Source: Callipepla californica brunnescens (Eukaryota; Chordata; Aves; Galliformes; Odontophoridae). Taken from it: DNA of 64,000 bases. The translations under genes and the position numbers were made by a program. Location: positions 14,348,501 through 14,412,500 of the forward strand of contig JALIRH010000014.1 of the NCBI GenBank assembly GCA_023055505.1, in the 5' to 3' direction. Positions within the stretch are counted from its first letter, which is position 1, and every line of letters begins with the position of its first letter. The notes beneath the pieces were generated by a model. That model saw only the letters and a list, made by a program, of their open reading frames with translations. It ran no database searches and was not told the DNA's origin. This document shows positions 1-11,400 of this stretch, piece after piece.

Positions 1-524
1 CGTTCAGGACGACCAAACTTTTGTCAATACCAAAGGCGAGTTTGGAAACGGGTAACGGATTCAAGCAGTGCGTGGTAGCCGCCACGCGAGCTCTTCGTCG
101 CCGTTTTAAAGGAGAGTATTCATTTATGATAAAGGTCGAGAACACATCTGGTCACATTCCTCTTCGTTACATAAGTCTCTCTCGTCGGGCAGCCTCTGTC
201 CTTCTGCGCTTGGGAGAGAGGGAACGTTTCCATCGCCACAGACATCAGCCGATGCCTGGGGTCAGTTTTTTTGTTAAACTCCGCTCTGCTCCTTCTTTGA
301 AGTTCGCCACAGTATTTCAGAAGTGAAACCGAAGCTCTCTGTGCACGACCCCTGGCACTCTGTCGCTGCGCACGCAGCCTGCATCGCTCCCGGGCTCTGC
401 GAGTGCGGTGTATGGAAGAGCTGCATGGGAAGAGCTGCACGTGCAATGCAATCACGCCGGCTTCCATCGCTTGGAGTGTCGTTTAAACGTTTGGCGAGTA
501 AGAGAGGATAGGAAATAACAAAGG
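1..524 (+). other. possible first exon ending at a GTAAGT donor
   Basis: Inside the CpG island the sequence AAGG|GTAAGT places a strong 5' splice-site match at 525-530. A second, weaker one (GCGA|GTAAGA) lies at 498. A CpG-island exon followed by such a donor is the usual layout of a vertebrate first exon. No ATG-initiated open frame crosses the donor: one frame stops at 326 and another at 511. If the exon is real, its end is therefore probably 5' untranslated, or coding entered from left of the window. The exon start is unknown, so position 1 is only the window edge. This is inference from the splice motif and composition. Confidence 0.3.
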
Positions 525-840
525 GTAAGTTAAAGGAATGAAAGCCACTTCAGGCGACTACAGTCAAACTTCTGTCCCTGCGATGGGCATCCATCTGAGG
601 GCGCATCTTCGGGGTCACAGGACCTGAGCTTTCCATCGGGTGCTCCTTTAGCCCTGCAGGGTCCTGAGCTGATGCCCCCCAAACCTTCCCAGCAGTGTTG
701 TCCAAGTGTGGAGGTAGCAGGAGCCCCATTTCGGAGCGCGTCGCGTTTGTGCCGGAGTGAAAAAGTTAATGTGGGGATGAGAGGAGCGTCCAGTTGTCGT
801 AAACAAAGCCGGACCGTTTGTTCACAAAGGATGCATTGTC
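1..840. promoter_or_regulatory. CpG island, probable promoter (cut by window edge)
   Basis: Hand counting bases 1-540 gives C=133, G=146 and 38 CpG, which is about 52% G+C with observed/expected CpG near 1.06. CpG stays dense to about 840, with some 15 more in 541-840. A comparison stretch of the same length at 30001-30540 has only 6. Vertebrate DNA of this kind is normally an unmethylated promoter island. The left boundary is outside the window, so the transcription start may be too. The open frames here are short and unrecognised, so the sequence is more likely promoter or 5' untranslated than coding. Direction is not proven; the donor at 525 favours rightward transcription. Confidence 0.6.
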
Positions 841-2349
841 TGCAGTAGGCAGAGAGTGTCCAGATTAATCAGCTTCATGACGAGAACAATTCAATGGGAG
901 AACGCAGGACTCCTTCCAGCATCCAGGACAGGGCAGGCTCTCCCCTGGTGTTCCCAGCGGTGCCTCCAGAATGAAAGAATGGCAGAGCTGCTTCTCTTTT
1001 CCTCGAGCACCTTCACCATCCAAGTAATTGAAAGCATACGAAATTCGAGTGATGCTCTGTAGGAATTTTATTCCAAGTGGATGTCATAAAAGCCTCTTCC
1101 GATCACTTTTTTGCCACTTTCTCCCAAGCCAGCTGTGTGTGCTGCTGTTGCTGTTCTGCTGTCCGTGCTTCCCTTAGGACAGCTTCTCTGTCAGGTGCTG
1201 TGGAAACCACGTGGATGCTTTCAGGACCTCTCTGCGTGACAGCCAAACAGCTCGAAAAGGATGTGTAGGATTTAAACAACGATTTAATCCCCACAATAAA
1301 GGACTAGAACTTCACTCTCAGGTAGCTGAATTCTTGAGTCATCTACAGTCATTGAATATTTGAGCACGGGCTTGGTCATCAGCTGCATAAAAGTCAAGCC
1401 CGAGCACCCCAAACGCAATAAGAACATGAATTTTCTCTCTTGTATATGTCAGAGTACAGACTCCAGTTATCAGATCACTGTTTCTGTCTTGGTAATGCTT
1501 TGGGTGAGTCAGAGGATTCCTGAAGGACTTGGAGAGTAATGACTGTGGGTGAAGAGTAATTGCCCCCACGCTTGCAGGGCTGCCCCAGCCACAAGCGCTG
1601 TGCCTGAGCTCACATAACTTACCTGTCATTAACTCATTAACTCCAGCTTGGCTCTGCCCTAAATGCAGGCACGAACATTTTGGTAGGCTTAGAGAGCAGG
1701 CAGCATGTGCTCACATCTGTCTGCAATATGCCACGTGGGCAAATCTGGGGAATTTGTACATGTTTGAGTAGTCCCACTGATCACTTCTTCACATAAAACA
1801 GCAGCGTGTTGGTCTTCAGGTGGGTCTGGGGGTGTGTGAGCACCACAGTGTGTCCGCCCATCATCCCCTCGCCCCTTCCCTAAAGAGAACCACAGTGCTT
1901 CACAAAGCATGAGGACACGAGCAGAGCCAGCAGCATCAGGTGGCATCTGCTGTGTGAGCATCCCCTGCTCGGTGACCTGCAGTGCTGTGCTCGGCTGCAG
2001 AGCTTGCATCCCTTTGGCCAGCGGAGCAGCACGGGGCTCTCTGCAGCATTGCTGACACCAAATACACTTCAAAATCAAACCTGGGGCTGCTAACTGTGCT
2101 GTGCATGGGCACGAATCCAGCCCCGTGGGGCTTGGCCCAAGTTTGGGGTGTGCAGAATGAGGGTCGTTGCTTGAAACGTTCAATACTTTGCTGCTCTATG
2201 TCTTGAAAAGCTGAACGCAGCCGGGTGAAACCATGGCCTCTCCCTCAAAGGAATAGCACTGGATGCTCAGGCTGCTGGTGTGCACACACAGCATGCACTG
2301 AGATAGGACGTGTCTGCTAAGTGGCTTTTTCTTTTCCTTCTCCAAACAG
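541..2349. other. noncoding sequence downstream of the CpG island
   Basis: CpG density falls off after about 840. Open frames on both strands are short, overlap each other and are not recognised. A minus-strand donor-like site (ACAG|GTAAGT) sits at 1617-1622, with an open 65-base segment to its right (1623-1687), but its only acceptor is AAG. No repeats were recognised. This is consistent with the start of an intron. Confidence 0.4.
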
Positions 2350-2419
2350 AAGCTGGGCGAAGGACTCGCAAAGCTGCGCACGGCGAGAGAGGCTCCGTCA
2401 GACTGCATGTGCCCACCAG
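2350..2419 (+). other. candidate internal exon, CpG-rich, 70 bp
   Basis: A pyrimidine-rich acceptor (CTTTTTCTTTTCCTTC followed by TCCAAACAG) ends at 2349. A branch-point-like CTAAG lies about 30 bases upstream. A CAG|GTAGGG donor starts at 2420. The 70 bases between carry six CpGs and are free of stops in all three frames; the first frame begins KLGEGLAKLRTAREA. Length, splice signals and composition fit an exon of a rightward gene starting in the left CpG island. I do not recognise the peptide, and the exon could equally be untranslated. Chance combinations of splice motifs are common in 64 kb, so confidence is limited. Confidence 0.35.
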
Positions 2420-2774
2420 GTAGGGGCAGAGGGATCCCGTGCAGCCAGGAGCTGCCGGCTCACTGGGCTGATGCTCAGCTCCTCTTCTCTTTTCTATATT
2501 CGTCTGTGCCACGTAAAAAGTGCTAAAAAACTTTCTTCCAAGCTGAAGTGCTGCCGTGTGCTGGGGGCTGTTGTTCCAGCGCCCTGCTTTGTCCTGAGTA
2601 CGGATGGAGGAGTTTGAGGTTTGGACAGAGCAGCCCTCAGCTGTCTGAACAGCACAGCGAGCAGCTTTGCTCGCTTGTGAGCACCGGGGTGTTGGGCCAA
2701 AACAATTCAGAAGGAGTAACAAAATCACTGCGGCTTTAATGCAAGTGTGATAATTAAAAGCTGCAGCCTCTGTG

Positions 2775-2828
2775 CCGTTCGCAGGGAGCGACGTCGCCGG
2801 CGCTGCTTTGCTGTATGAAAGCTGTCGC
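2775..2828. promoter_or_regulatory. short CpG cluster
   Basis: Eight CpG dinucleotides fall within about 55 bases, including the run GCGACGTCGCCGGCGC, in DNA that is otherwise CpG-poor. GACGTC is a CREB/ATF core. An AT-rich, non-repetitive block follows directly (about 2811-3000). It may be a minor or alternative promoter or an enhancer within 3 kb of the left-edge island. No open frame of note is present. Confidence 0.3.
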
Positions 2829-3934
2829 TGATTGTTTAAATTTCCTCCCAGAGTTTAATGAACTTCTTAAACTGTCAAAACTTCCTGTTCTGCTGTGGAA
2901 GTGCACGCTCCTTGGAAACAATAAACAGCTTAGATTCGTTTGGAAAGGAATCTCATTTATAGCAAGACTCAGTGAGCGCTCTGCTGTCACACTGACGGCA
3001 TGAATGACTCCGGGCTGAGGCGCTCCCAACCTTCTCTGCTGTCTTTTTCCCTACAGAAGTAGTGAAAGATGGGGGAAAGATGTGCAGTGTTTTGCTGATT
3101 GGGAATGCAGGGCCTTGTCACAGAGCCCTGCGAGCTGCTTTTAAAGAGAAAACTCATCCCGAGCATTACACGCAGGAGCACTGCAGGCAAATGAGCGCTC
3201 TGACATTTTCCTGACATCCTGGCTGTGAATCCTGGCAGGATTCTCAGTGTTCGCCCATCCTCACGGCACAAATAGATGCGTGCTGCTTGTTGCTTTGTTT
3301 CCCACCACCACCCCACCCCAAAAGATGATGTGTAGTGGCCTCAGAAATATATCAGCAATGCTTTGGTGCTGCTGCAGTGGCACCAGCGGGGCTGTCTGGT
3401 GGATGGCTGCCTTGGAACCCAACCACGTCGGGCTTGGCACACACCAGGGCTGCTTCCAGCTCTGGAGGCTGATGGACAAATTGATTTCCTGCCCTCTGAA
3501 GCACAGCCCCTTGGCTCTGTGGGCTGCGGCTTGCTGGGCCCATGCAGCGGGGGCACTGCTGGTGTGATTAAGTGGTCAAGGGGCTTTTCCTTTGCTCTGC
3601 AGAAAGCAATTGAGATTTAAGAGCTCCTTTGTTGCCAGGAAGGTCCCAATTCTGTTCTGGGTCACTGGGTTTGCTGATGGAGAGATGGGGGAAGAGAGGA
3701 GGGGGACGGCTTTCCCACGTGCTGCTGAATTGCTCGTTACAGTCATTAGCAACAAATGCCCAGGTAATTTGTGAGCCGTGTGCTTGTCTGCTGGGCAGAG
3801 AGAGCTGGGGTGGCCATGGCTGCTCCTGGGCCCCTCTGCTCTGGAGCTGAGTGCTGTGCTGAGGTGGGGACATGCTGTGGAGCTGTCCTTATGGCTATTT
3901 TGGACCAAATCAAAGCAACCTTTGCTCGCTATGC

Positions 3935-3953
3935 TTTTTTTTTTTTTTTTTTT
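3935..3953. repeat. poly-T tract (19 bp)
   Basis: An uninterrupted run of 19 T. It could be the remnant A-tail of an old retrocopy in minus orientation, but I see no recognisable body beside it and no target-site duplication, so a simple homopolymer is the safer reading. Confidence 0.8.
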
Positions 3954-4217
3954 CCATGCCAAATTGCAGAGCAATAGCACAGCTTCAGCTCCTGTACCCC
4001 ACAAAAGAATCCAGCAACCCCACAACTACAAGCTGGCCCCGTAGCCATGGCTGCTGCTGCTTCTTCCACGATGAGCAGCACCCAGCCCCGCACAGCCCCG
4101 AGCTCTCCTGAGCTCTGGGTTTGTTTTGAAGAAGACCCATTTTGCTTTAAACGGAGTCGGTTTTGGGGTTTTGTCATTTCTTTGTAGGCTGGATGAGTGC
4201 TGAGGTGCTGGGGACGG

Positions 4218-4236
4218 CGGCCAGCAGAGGGGGCCC
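4218..4236 (+). promoter_or_regulatory. CTCF-like motif
   Basis: CGGCCAGCAGAGGGG matches the central CTCF consensus (YGRCCASYAGRKGGC) at every position except the last C. It lies in a GC-rich patch (GACGGCGGCCAGCAGAGG) about 3.4 kb from the left-edge CpG island, a sensible place for an insulator or promoter-linked loop anchor. A single motif match in 64 kb is weak evidence of occupancy. Confidence 0.25.
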
Positions 4237-5042
4237 GGCTGTTCTGTCAGGGCCACGGAGAAATCCCAATCATCAAATATTGCAGCAGTGGGGAAAGAGC
4301 TCAAAAAAAACCTGCTGCCACATCTCTGACGTTCGAGATGCTCAGAAAGGTCTCCGTGTTTTCTCTCAATTCACGGGGATGCGTGGAGATTTGTTCTGCT
4401 TTATTTATTCAACACAAGCAGCATGGGGTGTGTGTGCGGGGGGGTGAACTTTGTGTCAGTATCGCTTCTTCATCGTTTGGGAATTTATGTGGCGAGGAGC
4501 AAGAGGAATACATTCGTGGGAGTGCTGAGGGGGCCCCACTGCAGTGAGGAGAGGGGTGATGAGGTTGACCCCACTGTGGTGAGCAGCTGGTGGTGGCCCA
4601 GGAATGGTGAGGGTTGGGGTGGTGGTGGTGGCCCCGCTGCGCTGAGAAGCGGAGCCTTTCAGATTTCAGCACTTCCAGCTATTTTGGGGTCTGCAGCCGT
4701 TGCGTGCTGCCGGTGCTGGCCGGGCTGAGGACAGGCTGTCCCCACATGTTGGCTCACAGCACAGCAGCAGCTCAGGCTTTTTATTGTTGTCGTGCACCGA
4801 GCCAGGCCTGGTGTGCTGTGCAGAGACGCCCTGTCGCTTTGCACTCAGCCTCTCCCCCTGGATGGGGTCCTCACATCGTCTTCCCCATGAGATACAGCTG
4901 AGCAGGTGCAGGAGCATTTGCTGACGTGCCTTTTAGGACAGTCTTCAGCTGAGTAGCAAAGGGAGGTGAGCTAAAATCAAGACTAGAACTTGGTGCTTGC
5001 CGCACCTTGCTCGCAGCTGCGTGCCTTTTTGTTCGGCTGTAC

Positions 5043-5157
5043 CTCCTGAGCTTTGTGCTCAGCATTGCTGAGGAGCCCAAACTCTGATTTCCTGACTGCT
5101 GAGGGACGCATATCCCCGTCTTCATCTTGAATTCGTGAAGAGACGCTATCATATGCT
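5043..5157 (-). other. candidate internal exon, 115 bp, charged peptide
   Basis: Read on the minus strand, an acceptor (TGTGTGTTCCAG) and a donor (GGAG|GTACAG) flank 115 bases with an open frame of 38 codons, entering in phase 2 and leaving in phase 0. The peptide is rich in charged residues (for example SRIQDEDGDMRPSAVRKSEF), unlike most spurious frames here. Four CpGs lie in the exon and more just beyond its donor. The donor and the polypyrimidine tract are only moderate. I do not recognise a family. A second minus frame through the same bases is also open, which lowers the weight of the evidence. Confidence 0.22.
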
Positions 5158-5408
5158 CTGGAACACACATATATATTACAAAGCAGCGTTATAGATTCAG
5201 TGTGGTAATCTGATGTTCCAGTTAATATGTGACAAATATTTCCCAGTAATGGCTTGGCAACACGAGGGCTGAGTGGTGCTCCATCCTGCGGGACGACACG
5301 GTGCTCCATTCCTGGGCAATTCAAACCACACGTTCCGGGGGAACCGGTGGCTTAAAATCCTCTGTACCTCTGCCTTCTCAACAGTGCCAGAGGCTCTTGC
5401 TGTGCTTC

Positions 5409-5420
5409 TTTTTTTTTTTT
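5409..5420. repeat. poly-T tract (12 bp)
   Basis: Homopolymer of 12 T in AT-rich sequence, with no attached element recognised. Confidence 0.7.
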
Positions 5421-8400
5421 AACGATTATTTTTATATTTTTAAGCACGTGGATGGGCTTTTCCATCTCGCTGGGAACATCTGCTCTGTGGTTCCCAGCAA
5501 CTTGAAATATCTGCCTCATTTTTACTGGTGTAAATGTTGTCTTCAAGTGTCACTTGCTATCTATCTTCTCCCTGCTTTGACTCCCCAGGTAATTAGCACT
5601 ACAGAACTTCCCTAATTGCTGGAGATCAAGGAAGGAGAGGGCTCTGTTTGCTCTGTAGCCCTGACAAATGGCAGATGTTCTCCAGCAGGCCAAATGCAAT
5701 ACACTGAGCTCCAGCGCAGGCTCTTTGTTTCACACTGGTGCGTGATAGCAGCTCTCTGCTATTTCGGTCTGTACGTCTGGGTCTGCAGTTCTGCATTTGC
5801 AAGTCGTCATGATTCTTTCACAGCGGTTAAATGGATGTAGAAAATTATCAAATGAAAGTGTTTCTTTTTGAAATTAGCAGCGATCTCTGTCTCTCCGAGT
5901 TGCATTGCATCTACTGAGCTCAAGTGTCTGAAGTATTCATCACTGTAACCTCAAGACATGGTTTTCTACCCACTGGAGCCATTCAAATGCAGTATTTTCC
6001 TGTAGTTTCTTTAATTTGGAGTGAGACAAAGGTCTTCTGAATGTCTTCAAGGTTTTAAGTGTTTCTGAATCCTCCTAACCTCAGTTTTTATGAGAACCTG
6101 GTCCCATTCCATACCGTGCCAGTCACTTTCTTTCATCAGGGCTTGGTTTCTCGGTCTGATTTTGCCCACAGGAGGCCGGGACGGTGTAATCACAGTAGTA
6201 ATATAAACAGGATTTTCTTGCACTAAACAACAATCAGAATTCTTTCCTGCGTAGAAAAATCTGTGCCAGGGTTTTTAAAAATTACCCAGAAACCACGCAC
6301 GAAAGCATCCACGTGATGAGGAACAACAGCCTGGGAAGGGCTTTTGACACAACAGTCCATAGAAATGCAGGTGCTTGCTTTCTAATTGATGTGTTTGCAA
6401 ATCTTACACCCCTTCAAAATACGATCCCATCGCAGATCTCAGCAGCTCTTGGAAGAATGCCGCTCTGCTGTGCGTCTCTTTGAGCGAAACAATTGCTGCC
6501 AGCTATGTTCCTCCAGCTCCTTCCTGGAGACTGTTCCCTGTCCCTTTTGGGTATTGGTGGAAGGCCTTGAGGACATCTGGAGCCGTGTCTGCACACCACA
6601 TGTGTGAGGAAGCCTGCTGCCCAGGGCTGCCTGGGCTGGGCACTGCTTCCCCGAGGCTTGCAGGAGGCTCCCAGAAAGTGGCCGCAGGTTTGAGTTTGGG
6701 ATTTGGAGACCTGCACTCAATTCAAGACCCCCAACTCACATGCGAACAGGAGTGAAGTCGCCCTCCGCTCTGGAAACCCATCAGAACAGTGCACTCCCAG
6801 GTCAGGAGCCACGTGAGCCAGTGGTGACATTTCATGTCCCCCTGAAGGTGGCATTAAGTGCTGGATGTGGTGGGGGCTTTTCAAGGCAGGAAATATCAAT
6901 GCCAGTGTTATTCCCAGAGCTGGCAGCGCCTTGGTCGTGCAGTCAGAGCCACGAGCTGAAAGGCAGTCTGCTTCCTTGCTGGAACCAGCGAGGAGCCAGG
7001 GCCAGCTCCCAGTATCCAATCTGGTGACGTTTGATGCAGATTTGGCGTTGGAGCGCTGAGGCCCAGAGCAGTGCACCAGGAATTGGCCCTTTCGCAGCAA
7101 CATTTGTCTCGAGACCGCCTCAGCAAAAATTAATTAAAAGCGGTGACATCAGTGGGAGAAGGCTTTGAAAATTTATTTTTTCTAAGTCTGCCAAAGTTAT
7201 TTGGAGTGTAATGAAAACTACAAAAATAAACCCGATGACCGTATCCTCTAGGAGAAGCTCTGTGTAATTGTATCTTTGTCTTGACATATGAAGTCATTTA
7301 TCTAGACGTGGTATTTTTGCTGCCAGCCCCGGCAGTGCTGCCTGTCTGCAGGGAGGCACTGAGGCACCTTGGCTCAGTGCTTGTGGACCCACTCACCTGG
7401 GAGCTCCCCATCAGCTCCCAGCTGTTTCCTTCTCTTTCTCAGTCCAATAATGGATGCGAGCTCATGTGAGCAGCAATTTGACTCTACAGAACTGATTACT
7501 GAAAACAGCCAGCTTGGCATGCTACCTGCTCGACCTTCATGCTGTCTCATTGAGGCGGTAATGCCACCATTTTCTATCCATCCTCCGTGCAATAAGGTGG
7601 GAACGTGTTCCAAACCCCAGTGTGCTTTGTGTTGATGTTATCTTTCATGCAGTGGCAATAGTTTTATTATTATCAGTGCGTTTTAGCACAGAAATAATTT
7701 TTGATGTATTGAACACATGCAGTGCAGTTTAGACTCCACTCCTGTTGCACTGATAAAAGCCAGTTGAGTCCTGGGGAACCAACCCCAAAGGGATAAATCC
7801 ATCAGTAGATTTGGGGCTATTTTACAGATTTCTGGTCAACAGAGTCCCTTTCAGTTCTTCTAAGAGTTTCCTTAAAATAAAGTAAACTGAACTCTGAACT
7901 CTGGCACCTAAATAGCATGCTGTATCATGTCACCAAATCTGCTCATACCTCATCATGCTTCTATGGGAGGGAGCATTGTAGCTTGTAAGTGAGACCCAAA
8001 GCTGGCTATAGCTGAGTCCTAAGAGGATTTGAAGCAAGTAATTATGTGGCAACAGTTGTTCACAAAGAAGTGCCACTTGCCCAACTTGTGTGGACGTGGG
8101 TGTGGATCCAAACACCATCCACACATGGATCACTGCACTCTTCTCTTGCTGCTCTGCTACCAACGTGAGTCAAACACCACTCACAAAACTCCAGGCGTTA
8201 TGTCAGATGTAGAAGCAGAGGGAGATCAGGGAACTTTTGTCATTTTTTCACTCAAAGATGTGGAGAGGTTGAGGGGGAAAACCAACAGATACGACGAAGA
8301 AATTCATGTAATGGTTTGGAGTCAAAGAACCAGGGTAGATGGATCATACCTCCAAAAAGATTGGGAAAAACTGTAGGTCAAGAAACATTTGTGTAAAAGA

Positions 8401-11400
8401 AATGGAAACAGAACTGTTTCTGTTGGTCTTCAGCTCTGTGATCCTTGGTTTGATGGTTGTGCTTCCCCCCCAGCTGCATCTCTGATTCTGCAGGAAAGCC
8501 ATCTTTCATCTCCAGATCAACCATGGCAGGTTTCCATCGAAACACTCTCACCCCAGCATCTCCTGGCACAAGAAGCAGACCGTGGGGTGCTGGGGTTGCT
8601 TGTCTGTGGGGCATCCAGTCAAACCCATTGGAGAGCTCACTCGTTTCATGACTGCCCCATCCTTTTCCCTTCATTCATGAGGCTCTTGGGAAGTCAGCTT
8701 GACTTATGCCAGCAGAATGGAGCAACGAGGCAGGATTTTCTTTTGCCAAAGGGCTTCTTAGCTGAAACTGCCTGTGGGAATTCTACAGCATGAAAATTGT
8801 ACTTCTCTCAGTCTTGACTCGCTGCTGAGCTCGGTGCATCCTAGCCTCAGTCCTGAGGGTGGCAGAGACGTGGTGGCTGTGGCTGTGAACCCACTGCTGC
8901 AATGGTTTCACCATGTGTGTGCACACAGTGGTCTCTGAGTGACGGTTCCTCGTGGTAACACTGCGTGGAGAAGCAGCACGAGGAGACAGCCAGTTGCTGG
9001 TCTTTTTTTAATTGCACCTGTCTTGCTGTGGTAACCTAGACAGTGAAAAGGATGGATTTCTTTCTGCTTTTCTAAACCTGACCCAAGAGGCAATAATTCT
9101 CATCATTTCCCAGCTGTGACCTCATAGTAATCCCAGAATTTGTACATCCAGCCCCGGGGGAGGTGAGTGTCCCTTTGGGCTGTAGTGGGTGCAAGCATTT
9201 GTATTAATATAGCTCTGCAGGTTGCAATCCCATGGCTTAGCGATCTCATTAAACCTCCACCTGCTCTGTGTTTATCACCGTCAGTCTTTGTTCTATCACG
9301 CGACAGAAGATGGGCTGGTGCTGAGATACTCCTGAACACGAGGACTTGGCAGCCTGCGCAAACACAGCGTGCTTCTTTGGTTTCATCCCTGCGGCAGACG
9401 GATTGAGCTCGCAGCCCTTCGTACGAGCAAGCCAAAGAGCTTCTGAAAATAGAGGGGGTGGCACTGTCAGGCCCTGCATCTCCCCCTGCCCACTCACTGT
9501 GTGCTGCTTTTACAGTGACATGGTGGGACAAGAGGGATTAGAAAACACACGTGTGAGATGAATTGAGGGCAGACCAGGGGAGTCGTGGAGGGCACTTGGG
9601 AGATCGTGTTGCAGTTTTAAATGTTAAGTTGGTGCCTGAAGCCCACCTATTTCTACATGTTGCTGGGGGGAGGTATTAGTGGAAGACCTTATGTTCACCT
9701 TGTAGGAGTTTCTATGGCCATACTGAATCTTCGTTAGGGTAGAGATTCAGAGACGTGTTGGTTGTATTTATTTCAAGTTTCTGGCACCGTTTAAATCTGG
9801 ACTATTTATTTGTTTAAGACATTAAGAAAGCTTGGCTTCCCCTGAACTGCATCTGACTTTATGGTTCAGCTTTGAAAAATGACTTCAATCACGACCAGAC
9901 TCGGATGCCAAGAGAAGCTCATCTTTGCCTCGGAAAGGCTGTGTAATACAAATTAACTTTTTACTCCCTACAAAAGCCACCCAAGGCCAAAGGGTGGGCA
10001 TCAGACACAAACCAGCTGCTGCTCCATTGGTTGTGGTGTGGGAAGCCACCCACACGCTTTGCCTTTGGGGAGAATCATTGCAGCAATGAGCCTTGCTGTG
10101 GGGAAGCTCAGGTTGACAGCTCCTTTCCTTTAACACCTCCCCAAATCCTCAGCTCACTGGTATGAGTTAGCTGGGGCCGTTCATATCAAGACAATGCCTG
10201 TGGAGGACTTGGCTCCAGACCCACATGTGATGTTTCCTACACGCTTCAGAGAAATGCCACGTTTCTCCCTTGGCTTCTGTCCTCTTCGTAGCATGACTGT
10301 GGTCCTCAGCCATGTAAGCAGTGCATGGTGCTCAGCAGTCCTGGGTGAACCTCCTATGCCCATGCTCTGCACACCGTGTACATTGTACCCCTAGTACCCC
10401 AAGCTCTTAGGCTGTTTCCCAGCAAGCATGACATGGAGAAGGGAGTATTTACCAAGAAAAATGAAATAGGTTCAACAGAGTTCCCAACCATCTGTACACT
10501 TGTGGTCAGACTTCTAAAAAAAATAGTAGTGCAGACGAGGTCTATCAGTACAGTACATCTGGAAATGTTTCTTTCTGGCTTGAGTTTGTCTGGGTTTTCT
10601 CCCTGTTTGGTGCTGTCTGAGCAGTCCCTGTTTGTGCTACTCCACCACGAGGCACACAGTGTGGAAGGATTGCGTTGCTTCGGTGGTGAGAGAGACTGAA
10701 GAATTTGGGTGAGATGTTGAACAGGTTTTTCTTTTTCTTTTCTTTTTTTTTCTTTTCCCCAGCAGATTAGTCTGGACGATGAGAACAGTTGGCATTGATA
10801 TGATCTCCCTCGTATTTTGGGAAGGTTTGTCAGTAACCACTACCAAATACTGTTGCTTCTGGGTCCCTACTGTGCAAACATTTAAATATGTTTGACCATG
10901 TTGTGCAGGGTCCCTGTACAGAGGCTAAAGCACAGCACTGCTGAGACCTGAATGGGTCTTTGCAGGGAGTTGTGAGGAAAGTACGTCCTGTTTTTTAAGA
11001 GAAAGCCTGGCTCTTGGTTGCTGGCAGCTGGTGTTAGCTTGTCTGAAAATAACTGTTGGGTTTGTTTTGTTTTGTTTCTTGTTGGAGGAGCATAGATGTG
11101 AAACATGCTATTGGAAGTGGGTTGTGTACTGCTGGCTTGTATGCCATGGATGCAGGGACTTCTTGGATTCATTTACTAATAAAAGATTTTCTTCCTAAAC
11201 TTTGCACCTTAAGACAGAACATTTTCAGCTCAGTCCTTCAGGGCTTGCGTCAAGATTTGTCTCAAGACTGAGGTGACTGCGGCCTGGGGGTCTGCCCCTG
11301 CCCTCAACTCAGGTTTGGTTCCCTTTGGTTAGAGTGACACAAGGACACATTCAGGCCTTTGATAAAAGCCAGGCTTCTCTGCTTGTGTGCAAGGAAAAAA

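Noticed and set aside
21..467. Open frames of 101 (plus) and 115 (minus) codons in the CpG island
   Set aside because: They overlap on opposite strands, are Arg/Ser-rich as expected from GC-rich DNA and match no known family.
1689..2728. Minus-strand open frames of 164 and 153 codons
   Set aside because: Overlapping frames in a GC-richer region with no recognisable domain. They cover both sides of the plus-strand splice signals at 2350 and 2419.
10763..10824. 62-bp segment after a long pyrimidine tract (CTTTTCCCCAG) with a GAAG|GTTTGT donor
   Set aside because: One frame is open for 20 codons, but the donor is weak and the tract is a plain low-complexity run. No other support.
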